Shown: piece by piece, positions 1-12,100 of the stretch
How positions within the stretch are numbered: the stretch's first letter is position 1
Layout: each line of letters begins with the position of its first letter
NCBI RefSeq assembly: GCF_051020955.1
Contig: NW_027476463.1
Span: 156,780-220,779, forward strand
Length of the DNA: 64,000 nt
Reading direction: 5' to 3'
Source: Megalopta genalis
Taxonomy: Eukaryota; Arthropoda; Insecta; Hymenoptera; Halictidae
The notes under the pieces: generated by a model
Told to the model about the DNA's origin: nothing
The model's input: only the letters and a program-made list of their open reading frames with translations
Database searches by the model: none
Position numbers and translations under genes: made by a program

Positions 1-510
1 CTTCAAATTCATGCAAAACGAATGGTTTAGCTTCAAATACTTGTGAATATAAGTGATATAGCTTCAAATGCAGACGAAACAGACGAGTTAGCTTCAAATC
101 AATTCGAATCACATGATTTAGCTTCAAATCAATGCGAAGTAGAAGACTTATCTTCGAAACCATGCAAAACAATTGGTTTAGCTTCAAATACTTGCGAATA
201 TATGTGATATAGCTTCAAATCCATGCGAAACAAATGACTTAGCTTCAAATTCATGCGAAACACATGGTTTAGCTTAATATTCATGGGAAACAGATGGTTT
301 AGATTCAGATACTTGTGATAAACATAATTTAGCTTTAATTGCATACGAAACAAACGAGTTAGATTCTAATCCAAGCGAAACACATAATTTAGCTTCAAAA
401 TCAAGCGAAGTAGAATGCTTAGCTTCAAATCCATGCGAAACGCATGATTTAGCTTCAAATACTTTTTTTTATACACGATTTGGCGTCATCTGCATGAATA
501 ATCAAACAAG
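1..510. repeat. Satellite block duplicated at 17480-18000
   Basis: This block has a colinear, diverged copy about 17.49 kb to the right. Shared oddities include a monomer with CAATTCGAATC, the TCTTCGAAACCATGCAAAAC junction, a GATACTTGTGATAAACAT monomer, and a run of T (8 T at 463-470 here, 7 T at 17959-17965 there) followed by ATACACGATTTGGCGTCATC. Sharing of several private variants in the same order shows a segmental duplication, not independent monomer similarity. The copies differ by scattered substitutions and one T-run length change. Confidence 0.85.
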
Positions 511-2989
511 TTAGCTTCAAATCCAAGCGAAACACATGATTTAGCTTCAAATCATTGCGAAGTAGAAGGCTTAGCTTCAAATTCATGCGAAACGAATGAT
601 TGACCGTCAAATACTTGCGAATATGAGTGATATAGCTTCAAATGCAGGCGAAACAAACGAGTTAGCTTCGAATACATGCGAAACGCATGATTTAGATTCA
701 AATCAATGCGAAATAGAAGTCTTAGATTCAAATCCATGCGAAAGAAATGGTTTAGCTTCAAATACTTGTGATATAAGTGATATAGCTTCAAATGTAGGCG
801 AAACAATCGAGTTAGCTTCAAATCAATGCAAAGTAGGAGGCTTATCTTCAAATCCATTCTAATCATATGAATTAGCTTCTAATACTTGTAATATACTTTA
901 TTTAGCTTCAACTGCATGCGAAACAAACGAGTTAGCTACAAATTCAAGCGCGACACATGGCTTAGCTTCAAATACTTGTGATATACATGATTTAGCTTCA
1001 ACTGCATGCGAAACAAACAAGTCAGCTTCAAATCCAAGCGAAACTCATGATTTATCATGGAAAAATGCAAGCGAAATGATCGAGTTAGCTTCAAATAAAT
1101 GCGAAACACATGATTTAGCTTCAAATTCATGGGAAGTAGAAGACTTATCATCGAAACCATGCGAAACAAATGGTTTTATCTTCAAATAATTTTGATATAA
1201 ATGATTTAGCTTTAAATTCATGCGGAACTCATCGTTTAGATTCATATTCATGCGAAGCCCATGGTTTAACTTAATATTCATGCGAAACAAATTGTGCAGC
1301 TTCAAATACTCGTGATATACATGACTGAGCTTCAACTGCATGTGAAACAAACGTGTTACCTTCAAACCCAAGCGAAACACATGATTTAGCTTCACATCAA
1401 TGCGAAGTAGAAGGGTTAGCATCAAATCCAAGTGGATCGCATGATTTAGATTCAAATCAATGCGAAGTAGAAGGCTTAGCTTCAAATTCATGCGAAACGA
1501 ATGATTGACCGTCAAATACTTGCGAATATAAGTGATTTAGCTTCAAATGCAGGCGAAACAAACGAGTTAGCTTCAAATACATGCGAAACACACGATTTAG
1601 CTTAAAATCAATACGAAGTAGAAGGCTTATCTTCGAAACCATGCGATACGAATGACTGAGCTTCAAATACTTGCGATTATACGTGGTATAACTTCGAATG
1701 TAGGTGAAACAAACGAGTTAGCTTCAAATCCAAGCGAAACACATGGTTTAGCTTCAAATCAAAGCGAAGTAGAAGGCTTCTCCTCAAATCCATGTGAATC
1801 ACATAACTAGATTCAAATCCATGCGAAGTAGAAGGATTAGCTTCAAATACATGAGAAGCAAATGGTTCAGCTTCAAATACTTGTGATATACTTGGTTTAG
1901 CTTCAAATGCAGGAGAAACAAAAGATTCAGCTTCAAATCCAAGCGAAACTCATGATTTATCATCGAATAATGCAGGCGAAACGATCGAATTAGCTTCAAA
2001 TCCATGCGAAACGGATGACTGAGCTTCAAATACTTGCGATTATACGTGATATAAATTCGAATGCAGGCAATCAACCGTGTTAGCTTCAAATCCATAGCAA
2101 ACACAAGATATAGCTTCCAATCAATGCAAAGTAGAAGGCTCAGTTTCAAATCCAAGCGTAACACATGATTTAGCTTCAAATCAATGCGAAGTAGAAGGCT
2201 TAGCTTCAAATTCTTGCGAAACAAATGGTTTTGCTTCAAATACTTGTGATATACATGATTTAGCGTCAACTGCATGCGATACAAACGAGTTAGCTTCAAA
2301 TCCAAGCGAAACACATGATTAAGCTTCCAATTAATGCGAAGTAGATGGCTTTGCTTCAAATTCATGCGAAACGAATGATTGACCTTCAAATACTTGCGAA
2401 TATAAGTGATATAGCTTCAAATGCATGCGAAACAAACGAGTTAGCTTCAAATTCATGCGAAACGCATGATGTAGCTTCAAATCAATGCGAAGTAGAAGGC
2501 TTAGCTTCAAATCCATGCGACACATATGAATTAGCTTCAAATACTTGCGATTATACGTGATATAACTTCGAATGCAGGCGAAACACACGAGTTTGCTTTA
2601 CATCCATGCGAAACACATGATTTAGATTCAAATCAATGCGAAGACGTAGACTTAGCATCAAACCCATGCGACACAAATGATTTAGCTTCAAATACTTGCG
2701 AATGTAAGTGATATAGCCTCGACTACATGCGAAACAAACGAGTTATCTTCAAATCCAAGCGAAACACATGATTTAGTTGCAAATCAGTGCGAAGTAGTAG
2801 GCTTAGCTACAAATCCATGCGAAGCAAATGGTTTAGCTTCAAATACTTGTAGTATACAGTATTTAGCTTCAACTGCATTCGAATCAAACGAGTTTGCTTC
2901 AAATCCAAGCGAATCACATGATTCAGCTTCAAATGAATGCGAAGTAGAAGTCTCAGTTTCAAATCCATGCGAATCAAATGGTTTAGCTT

Positions 2990-4120
2990 CAAATACTTGT
3001 TTATACATGATTAAGCTTCAACTGCATGCGAAACGAACGAGTTCGCATCAAATCCATGCGTAACACATGATTTAGCTTCAAATCAATGCGAAGTGGTAGG
3101 CTTAGATTCACATACATGAGAAACAAATGGTTCAGCTTCAAATACTTGCGATATACATGATTTAGCTTCAACTGCATGCGAAAGAAACGTGATAGCTTTA
3201 AATCCATGCGAAACACATGATTTATCTCCAAATCAATGCGAAGTAAAAGGCTTATCTTCAAATCCATGCGAAACAAATGGTTTAGCTTCAAATACTTGTG
3301 ATATACATGATTTAGTTTCAACTGCATGCCAAAAAAACGAGTGAGGTTCAATTCCATGCGAAACACATGATTTACCTCCAAATCAATGCGATATAGAAGG
3401 CTGCTTTTCGAATCCATGCGAAACAAATGGTTTAGCTTCAAATTCTTGCGAATCACATGGTGTAGCTTCAAATCCTTGCGATACAAATGGTTTAGCTTCA
3501 AATACTTGTTTATACATGATTAAGCTTCAACTGCATGGGAAACGAACGAGATAGCATCAAATCCATGCGTAACACATGATTTGCTTCAAATCAATGCGAA
3601 GTGGTAGGCTTAGCTTCACATACATGAGAAACAAATGTTTTAGATCCAAATAATTGTGGTATACATGATTTGGCTTCAGCTGCGTGGGAAACAAACGAGT
3701 TATCTTGAAATCCAAGCGAAGCACATGATTTAGCTTCAAATCAATGCGAAGTTGAAGGCTTAGCTTCAAATACATGCGAAGGGAATGATTAAGTTTCAAA
3801 TACTTGCGAATAGAAGTGTTATAGCTTCAACTGCATGCGAAACAAACGAGTTAGCTTCAAATCAATGCGAAACAAATGGTTTAGCTTCAAATACTTATGA
3901 TATACATGATTTAGCTTCAACTGCATGCGAAACAAACGAGTTATCTTGAAATCCAAGCGAAGCACATGATTTAGCTTCAAATTCTCACAAATCACATGGT
4001 TCAGCTTCAAATTCTTGCGATACAAATGGTTTAGCTTCAAATACTTGTTTATACATGATTACGCTTCAACTGCATGCGAAACGAACGAGTTCGCATCAAA
4101 TCCATGCGTAACACATGATT
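2990..4120. repeat. Local higher-order repeat of about 510-540 bp
   Basis: A marker junction, ACTTGTTTATACATGATTA followed by a monomer containing GAAACGAACGAG and then CCATGCGTAACACATGATT, occurs near 2994, 3504 and 4042. The spacing is about 510 and 540 bp, or about 17 and 18 monomers. The marker monomer is 28 bp (two bases shorter than the consensus), so it resets the reading frame each time. This is an older higher-order repeat unit, since its copies are clearly diverged. Confidence 0.7.
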
Positions 4121-4249
4121 TAGCTTCAAATCAATGCGAAATGGTAGGCTTAGATTCACATACATGAGAAACAAATGGTTCAGCTTCAAATACTTGTGGT
4201 ATACATGATTTAGCTTCAACTGCATGCGAATCAAACGAGTTGGCTTTAG

Positions 4250-4480
4250 CCTTGAAATCAATGCGAAGTAGAACGCTTAGCTTCAAATCCATGCGAATAA
4301 AATGGTTTAGCTTCACATACTTGTTATATACATGATTTAGCTTCAACTGCATGAGAAACCAACGGGCTGGCTTCAAATTCATGCGAAACACATGATTTAC
4401 CTTCAAATCAATGCGAAGTAGAAGGCTTAGCTTCAAATCCATGCGAATTAAATGGTTTAGCTTCACATAGTTGTGATATA
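4250..4480. repeat. Segment duplicated at about 5600-5800
   Basis: The string CCTTGAAATCAATGCGAAG followed by TAGAACGCTTAGC, then GCGAATAAAATGG, ACTTGTTATATACATG and ATGAGAAACCAACG occurs in the same order at about 4252 and again at about 5601, an offset near 1350 bp (45 monomers). These variants are rare elsewhere in the array, so the two stretches descend from one segment. Confidence 0.75.
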
Positions 4481-4590
4481 CATGATGTAGCTTCAAATGC
4501 AGGCGAAACAATCGAGTTAGATTCAAATCCATGCGAAACACATGATTTAGCTTCAAATTCATTCGAAACACATGGTTTAGCTTAATATTC

Positions 4591-5600
4591 ATGCGAAACA
4601 ATTGTTCAGCTTCAAATATATGTGATATACATCATTTAGATTCAACTGCATTCGAAACAAACGTGTTAGCTACAAATCCAAGCGAAAAACATGATTTAGC
4701 TTCAAATCAATACGAAGTAGGTGGCATAGCTTCAAATCCACGCGAAACGAATGATTTATCTTCAAATACTGGCGAATATAAGTGATATTGGTTCAAATGC
4801 AGGCGAAACAAACGAGTTATCTTCAAACCAATGCGAAACACGTGACTTGGCATCAAATAAATGCGATGTAGAAGGCTTAGCTTCAAATCCATGCCAAACA
4901 AATGGTTCAGCTTCAAATAATTGTGATATACATGATTTAGCTTCAACTGCAGGCGATACGAACGAGTTGACTTCAAAACCAAGCGAACACATGATTTAGC
5001 TTCAAATCAATACGAAGTAGGAGGCTTAGCTTCAAATCCATGCGAAACGAATGATTTATCTTCAAATACTGGCGAATATAAGTGATATTGGTTAAAATGC
5101 AGACGAAACAAACGAGGTATTTTCAAATCAATGCGAAACACGTGATTTAGCATAAAATAAATGCGAAGTAGAAGGCTGAGCTTCAAATCCATGCGAAACA
5201 AATGGTTCAGCTTCAAATAATTGTGATATACATGATTCAGCTTCAACTGCAGGCGAAACAAACGAGTTGGCTTCAAATCCAAGCGAATACATGATTTAGC
5301 TTCAAATCAATACGAAGGAGGAGGCTTAGATTCAAATCCATGCGAAACGAATGATTTATCTTCAAATACTGGAGAATATAAGTGATATTGGTTCATATGC
5401 CGGCGAAACAAACGAGTTAGCTTCAAATCCAAGCGAAACACATGATTTAGCTTCAAATCAATGCGCAGTAGAAGGCTTAGCTTCAAATTCACGCGAAACA
5501 ATTGGTTCAGCTTCAAATAATTGTGATATACATGATTTAGCTTCAACTGCATGCGAATCAAACGAGTTGGCTTCAAACCCAAGCGAATACATGATATAGC
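4591..5600. repeat. Tandem 300-bp units (ten monomers)
   Basis: Units start at about 4751, 5051 and 5351, exactly 300 bp apart. Each contains a 31-bp monomer (ACTGGCGAATATAAGTGATA, one extra A compared with the GCGATATAAG form) and a 29-bp monomer (AAGCGAATACATGATTTA or AAGCGAACACATGATTTA, one base short). The +1 and -1 cancel, so the unit returns to 300 bp although the frame changes inside it. The same unit recurs right of the retrotransposon at about 16317 and 16617. Confidence 0.8.
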
Positions 5601-7617
5601 CTTGAAATCAATGCGAAGTAGAACGCTTAGCTTCAAATCCATGCGAATAAAATGGTTTAGCTTCACATACTTGTTATATACATGATTTAGCTTCAACTGC
5701 ATGAGAAACCAACGAGCTGGCTTCAAATTCATGCGAAACACATGATTTAGCTTCAAATCAATGAGAAGTAGAAGGCTTAGCTTCAAATCCATGCGAAACA
5801 AATGGTTCAGCTTCAAATAATTGTGATATACATGATTCAGCTTCAAATGCAGGCGAAACAAACGAGTTAGCTCCAAATCCAGGCGAAACACATGATTTAG
5901 CTTCAAATCAATGCGAAATAGAAGACCTAGATTCAAATCCATGCGAAACAAATGATTTAGCTTCAAATTCTTGCGATATATGTGATATAGATTCAAATGC
6001 AGGCGAAACAGACGAGTTAGCGCCAAAGCCATGCGAAACACATGATTTAGCTTCAATTTCATGCCGAACACATGGATTGGCTTAATACTCATGCGAAACA
6101 AATGGTGCAGCTTCAGATACTTGTGATATACATGATATAGGTTCAACTGCATGCGAAACAATCTAGTTAGCTTTAAATACAAGCGAAATACATGATTTAG
6201 ATTCAAATCAATGCGAAGTAGAAGGCTTAGTTTCAAATCCATGCGAAACACATGGTTTAGCTTCAAATACGTGTGATATACATGATTAAGTTTCAAATGA
6301 AGGCGAAACAAACGAGTTATCTTCAAATCGATACGGAACACATGATTTAGCTTCAAAACATGCGAAGTAGAAGGTTTATCTTCGAAACCATGCGAAACAA
6401 ATGGTTTAGCTACAAATTCTTCTGATATACATGATTTAGCTTCAAATAAATGCGAAGCAGAAGGCTTAGCTTCTGGTACATGAGAAACAAATGATTTACC
6501 TTCAGATAATTGCAATGTAAGTGATATAGATTCAAATGCATGCGAAACAATCGAGTTAGCTTCAAATCAATGCGAAGTGAAAATCTTAGCTCCAAATCCA
6601 TGCGAAACAAATGGTTCAGCTACAAATACTTGTGATATACATGATTTAGCATCAACTGCATGCGATACAAACGAGTTAGCTTCAAATCCATGCGAAACAC
6701 ATGATTTAGCTTCAAATCAATGCGAAGTGGAAGGCTTAGCTCCAAATCCATGCGAAACGAATGATTAACCTTCAAATACTTGCGAATATAAGAGATATAG
6801 CTTCAAATGCAGGCGAAACACTCGAGTTAGCTTCAAATCCATGCGAAACACATGATTTCGCTTCAAATCAGTGCGAAATAGAAGACTTAGCTCCAAATAC
6901 ATGCGAAACAAATGATTTAGCTTCAAATTCTTGCGATATATGTGATATAGATTCAAATGCTGGCGACACAAACGAGTTAGCTTCAAATCCTTGCGAAACA
7001 CATGATTTAGCTCAAATTCATGCGGAACACATGGTTTAGCTTAATATTCATGCGAAACAAATGGTGCAGTTTCAGATACTTGTGATATACATTATATAGG
7101 TTCAACTGCATGCGAAACAATCTAGTTAGCTTCAAATCAAGCGAAATACATGATTTAGATTCAAATCACTGCGATAGAAGTGATATAGCTTCAAATGCGG
7201 GCGAAACAAACGAGTCAGCTTCAAATCCATGTGAAACACATGATTTATCTTCCAATTCATGCAAAACACTTGGTCTAGCTTAATATTCATGCGAAACACA
7301 TGGTCTAGCTTAATATTCATGAGAATCAAATGGTTCAGCTTAAAATACTTGTGATATACATGATTTAGCATCAACTGCATGCGAAACAAACGAGTGAGCT
7401 TCAAATTCAAGCGTAACGTATGAATTAGTTTCAAATCAATGCGAAGCCGATGGCTTAGCATCAAATCCATGCGACACAAATGATTTAGCTTCAAATACTT
7501 GCGAATATAAGTGATATAGCTTCAAATGCAGGACAAACACACGAGTTAGCTTCAAATTCATGCGACACACTTGATATAGCTTGAAATCAATGCGAAGTAG
7601 AAGGCTTAGATTTATGG

Positions 7618-7650
7618 ATTTGTGTGGCATCAAATCCATGCCACACAAAT
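7618..7650. repeat. Perfect 13-bp inverted repeat with 7-nt loop
   Basis: The left arm ATTTGTGTGGCAT (7618-7630) and right arm ATGCCACACAAAT (7638-7650) are exact reverse complements around the loop CAAATCC. The arm arises because about 18 extra bases sit between two normal monomers and are an inverted partial copy of the following monomer. This looks like a fold-back or template-switch mutation. The length (18) keeps the minus-strand frame open. Confidence 0.85.
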
Positions 7651-8386
7651 TATTTAGATTCATATACTTGCGACATAAGTGACATAGATTCAACTGCATG
7701 CTAAACAAACGAGTTATCTTCAAATCCATCCGAAACACATTATTTATCTTCAAATCAATGCGAAGTAGAAGGATTAGCATCAAATCCGTGCGATACACAT
7801 TATTTAGATTCATATACTTGCGATATAAGTGATATAGCTATAAATGCAGGCGAAACAAACGAGTGACCTTCAAATCCAAGCGAAACACATGATTCTGCTT
7901 CAAATCAATGCGAAGTAGATGGCTTAGATTCAAATCCATGCGAAACGAATGGTTTAGCTTCAAATACTTGCGATATAAGTGATATAGCTTCAAATGCATG
8001 CGAAACAAATGAGTTAGCTTCAAATCAATGCCAAGCAGAAGGCTTATCTTCAAATTCTTGCGAAACAAATGGTTTAGCTTCAAATACTTGTGATATACAT
8101 GAGTTAGCTTCAACTTCATGCTAAACAAACGAGTTATCTTCAAATCAATGCGAAACACATGATTCAGCTTCAAATCAATGCGAAGTAGAAGGATTAGCAT
8201 CAAATCCATGCGACACAGATTATTTAGATTCATATACTTGCGATATAAGTGATATAGCTTCAAATGCAGGCGAAACAAACGAGTGAACTTCAAATCCAAG
8301 CGGAACACATGATTCAGCTTCAAATCAATGCGAAGTAGATGGCTTAGCTTCAAATCCATGCGAAACAAATGGTTTAGCTTCAAATA

Positions 8387-8391
8387 CTTGC
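8387..8391. other. Target-site duplication, left copy (CTTGC)
   Basis: CTTGC directly precedes the left LTR and is repeated directly after the right LTR at 15288-15292. A 5-bp duplication is usual for BEL/Pao integration. Removing the element plus one copy regenerates a complete 30-bp monomer. Confidence 0.95.
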
Positions 8392-9023
8392 TGTTGAGGA
8401 CTCATCAGATGGATGACGGAGATCCTCTGAATATTGCACTTGGTGCCGACTAACTCGAAGGACCACCCACTGTAGTCGGACTAAATGAAATGCTAGTACT
8501 CTATTTGTAACACGCAACCTAACCGTTATGCGTATCTCTCTATGTCTTCTGTTCTGTTCTGTCTGAAAGTCTAAGGTGTCCTCTTCTGAAGCTCTAAAAA
8601 TGTTCTGTACTTTTCTGATGTTCTGTGCTTTCTGTCTGTCTGTTCCGTGTTTTCTGTCCCCTAGAGGATCGGAGTCATGCCTAATATCACCTCGGTCCTC
8701 CCTACTTCTCTTTACCTAGTGCGGGCGGCAAGGAATTACGGTCCAATCACTGCAATCCCAAATCTAGTGAGACTGCCCCAAAACGGTGGGCCGGGAGTTA
8801 GGAGGGAGAGTGGCAAAATAACTCCTGCTAGACATCCCGCGCTGATGGGCCTACGTGCCCGAACAATGCCAGACCCAACCGTAATTGACTGGACCGTAAT
8901 CAAGGACCAGGAGACGTTATGAAGGTGCTGCATGTGCCCGGGAACGGCCCGGGCCAGACCCATACCGTCCGGGTACCGAAGCACATGGCCCCTGCCATAA
9001 ATCGTGGCCACTTGGCCGGAACA
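8392..9023 (-). repeat. Left LTR (3' LTR of the minus-strand element), 632 bp
   Basis: It starts TGTTGAGGACTCATCAG and ends TTGGCCGGAACA. It matches the right LTR over its whole length except for about 55 extra bases near 8889-8970 and roughly 20 substitutions counted by eye. A stretch rich in TTCTG and TCTGT repeats lies at about 8537-8660. The frames seen on either strand inside it are not genes. I could not identify a convincing TATA box or polyadenylation signal. Confidence 0.95.
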
Positions 9024-9037
9024 TACCGCCCACCTTG
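9024..9037 (-). promoter_or_regulatory. Probable polypurine tract
   Basis: On the minus strand the bases directly upstream of the 3' LTR read AAGGTGGGCGGTA. This purine-rich stretch is in the position where plus-strand DNA synthesis is primed in LTR retrotransposons. It is short and interrupted, so the exact limits are inferred from position. Confidence 0.65.
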
Positions 9038-9176
9038 AACATGCATCGCATGTTCAACTATGTCTATATTTGTTAACCCATATAAGTGTAAGCTTATGAT
9101 TTGATTACAATCTACGTATTCTGTGTGAATATTACAATATTTACAATGATCGAAATTTACACTATACATAGTTGCG
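9038..9176 (-). other. 3' untranslated region of the retrotransposon
   Basis: AT-rich sequence between the inferred natural end of pol (TAG at 9177-9179) and the polypurine tract. No coding signal is seen in it. Confidence 0.6.
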
Positions 9177-12100
9177 CTACACCTCGTGTGACATTTCTAA
9201 GTGATCTAAAGGTATTATACACAATTTTGTCACGGGTCGTTTAATTGTTCCGGTTCACGTTCTGACTGTTGCGACACGAATCACTCCATCTGTACCAGGG
9301 TGTACCTGAACGATTCTTCCCATGCTCCACTGTAACGGGGGTAGATTGTCCTCCTTGATGATTACCAAGGAATCCACGGCTAATTTCGACGTGGTGGAAG
9401 GCTGCCATTTGTGTCGTTGCTGTAACTGTTGTATACCTTCCCGCTGCCACCTTTGCCAGAAATGCTGGACCATTTGCTGGATTAGCTGGTATCTGTTGAG
9501 TCGAGTGACCTTGATATCTCGTAGGTCATCAGATGGCAGTGTTGTAAGGGCAGTACCAATTAAAAAATGCCCAGGAGTCAAAGGGTTTAGATCTGTGGGA
9601 TCTGAGGATAATGGTGAAAGTGGACGTGAATTTAAACTGGATTCTATTTGCGTCAGTAACGTATATAGCTCTTCGAACGTGAACCTCTGATCTCCTATAA
9701 CGCGTGTGAGGTGGTATTTAGGAGATTTGACCGCTCCCTCCCACAATCCACCAAAGTGTGGAGAGTGCGCAGGAATTAATCGCCATTCGATGGATTCCTG
9801 TCTTAGTGCGTTTGCAATTTTTTCGTTGTGTTGTTTGTCCTTAATTAAGATATTTAGCTCAACTAGCTCATTCCGCGCCCCAATGAAGTTTGTACCGTTA
9901 TCGGATATGATACAATGACATCGTCCCCGTCGGGCAATAAAACGCCGGAAACAGTTTATGAAAGCGTCGGTACTCAAGCCGGTAGCTAATTCCAAATGTA
10001 CGGCCTTCGTAACGAAACATACAAAAATGCATAGGTATGCCTTGACTGTTACCTTGCTTCTCGTTCTTTCCTTTGTAAAAAATGGGCCTGCGTAATCGAC
10101 TCCACAGGTAAAAAAACGTCGCACTGGGGTGACTCTCGACGCAGGTAATTGACCCATCTGATAGGTTTGACTCAATGGGTTTGTTTTAAAGCACCGTACA
10201 CATTTCCGTATGTTTCGTTTTACATTATGTTTTGCTGAGACTAAACAATACCTTGTTTGTAATGACGTTAAAACAGCCTGACATCCCGCATGCATTAACC
10301 TGTGATGTTCGCATTTGATTATTAAATCCGTTAGCGGATGCTTTGGTGGCAATATGATCGGATGTTTTTGATCGTAGTCTATGGGTGCGTTGGATAGTCT
10401 TCCGCCCACCCTGAGTAGTCCGCCATTGTCCAGAAATACATTTAGGGACCGTAGCGCACTGGAATTTGGAAGTGCTTGTTGCGTTTGTACTAATCTGATC
10501 TCTGTCGAAAATGCCTCCCTTTGCGCAAGTAATTCCAAACGTGTTCTCGCTGCATTGATTTCTATTGTTGTCAATGAACCCGTTATTAGCGAACCTGATG
10601 CGTCACCTTCTAATTTTTTAACTCGATTTCTCATAAATTTGGCAAATCTGAGACAGTATGCTATGCTTCTGAGTAATCGCGTATAGGTTGAAAATATCCT
10701 GACAATGCTACTCTCTGCAGTCGATATAGTCAACATAACCGGTTTCCTTTCCTTCTCTTCCGGAACGTCGATAGGGTTATCTAACGCGCTAGGCCATAGA
10801 CTTGAGCTCTGACGTAACCAGGTGGGACCGTCCCACCAAATGGTTGTGTTCTGCAATGTACCTGGTTTTGTGCCTCGCGAAATTAAATCTGCCGGGTTGT
10901 CTTCAGAGGCTACATGTCTCCAACTATCACTTGACGTTAAACCTTGAATTTGCGATACTCTATTGGCTACGAAGGTTTTCCATTTGTTTGGGGAGCTTCG
11001 AAGCCAGGCGAGGGTGATCGTCGAATCTGTCCACAGGTATTCCTTAAACCTTACTGTGTCTAATGCTATTCTAACTTTGCTTACTACATTTGCTAGTAAT
11101 AATGCACCGCATAATTCTAATCTCGGTAATGAAATGGTTTTGAGCGGTGCGACTCTGGACTTTGCACACAATAAGCGCGTTACCCAACTACCTGACAGAT
11201 CCCTAGAGCGCAGGTAAACACAAGCCCCGTACGCCTTCTCGGACGCGTCTGAAAACCCGTGCAGTTCTATATCATCTAAACACTCTGAAATTGCACATCG
11301 CGAGATGTTCATTGCTCCTACCTTGCTAATATCTTGGCGGTATTGGAGCCATTGACTATGCAGGTTCTGCGGTATTGATTGATCCCAACCTATCTGAGTC
11401 TGCCATAGTTGTTGTAGGATCAATTTTGCGACTATTACAATGGGGGATATTAGACCTAACGGGTCAAAAATTTGAGCTATTTCAGAAAGAATAGTACGTT
11501 TTGTGACACGCTGGTTCTGTGGGGATTCTACTCTAAACATTAAGTGGTCGGTCGTCGGTGACCACAAGAGGCCTAACGTTTTTGGGTCTTTATCTACGGC
11601 GATTTCGCGATTTCTCTCTGTACTGTCTGTTGCTGTAACTGTCGGGCAATTGCTTGCCCATTTACGAAGGTCCATACCTGCTTGTGATAGAATTTGCGTC
11701 AGCTCCCTTTTCAGCGTTTCTATTTCCTGTTCTGTTTGAGCCCCAGTTAATAAATCGTCTACGTAAAAATCATTGATTATAACCTTACTGCTCGTCGGAA
11801 ATGTGTGAGCACAGGTCAGTCCAATTTCGTGCAGAGTACGAGTCGCTAGGAAAGGAGCGGATGCTGTATCATAAGTTACTGTGTTTAACTCGTACTCTTG
11901 GACTGGGAGATGGGGCTGTGCTCGCCACAAAAGTCTTTGATACTTCCTATCTGCTGGATGAACTAAAATTTGTCGATACATTTTAGCAATATCGGCCGAC
12001 AGGACGTACCGATTATATCGAAAACGAATTAAAATGGAAATTAAATCGCTTTGAACTGTAGGGCCCACTAATTGGATGTCGTTCAATGCAAGGTCTGATG

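Larger units (their letters stand above)
1..8391. repeat. 30-bp satellite array, left arm (diverged)
   Basis: Continuous head-to-tail 30-bp monomers that begin GCTTCAAAT and differ mainly in the second half. Five types recur in a fixed order: GAAACACATGATTTA, GAAGTAGAAGGCTTA, GAAACAAATGGTTTA, GATATACATGATTTA and GAAACAAACGAGTTA. Together they make a 150-bp pentamer. Pentamer order is often broken here by gains and losses of single monomers and by one- or two-base indels, and neighbouring copies of the same type differ at several bases, so this is an old, poorly homogenised part of the array. There is no gene. The plus-strand frame ASNPCETHDL and the minus-strand frame MDLKLNHVFR are both open in places but are interrupted repeatedly. 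The left end continues beyond the window, and the right end is cut by the retrotransposon at 8391. Confidence 0.96.

Noticed and set aside
1..8386. CRISPR array (regular direct repeats near 30 bp)
   Set aside because: Repeats abut with no unique spacers, the units vary gradually, and the provirus is an animal BEL/Pao element.
8677..8922. Plus-strand 81-codon frame in the left LTR (and its twin at 14996-15403)
   Set aside because: Lies inside the LTR and runs against the element; the right copy continues straight into satellite, so it has no conserved end.
9322..11986. Several 60-120-codon plus-strand frames opposite pol
   Set aside because: Shadows of the pol coding strand, with no recognisable domains.
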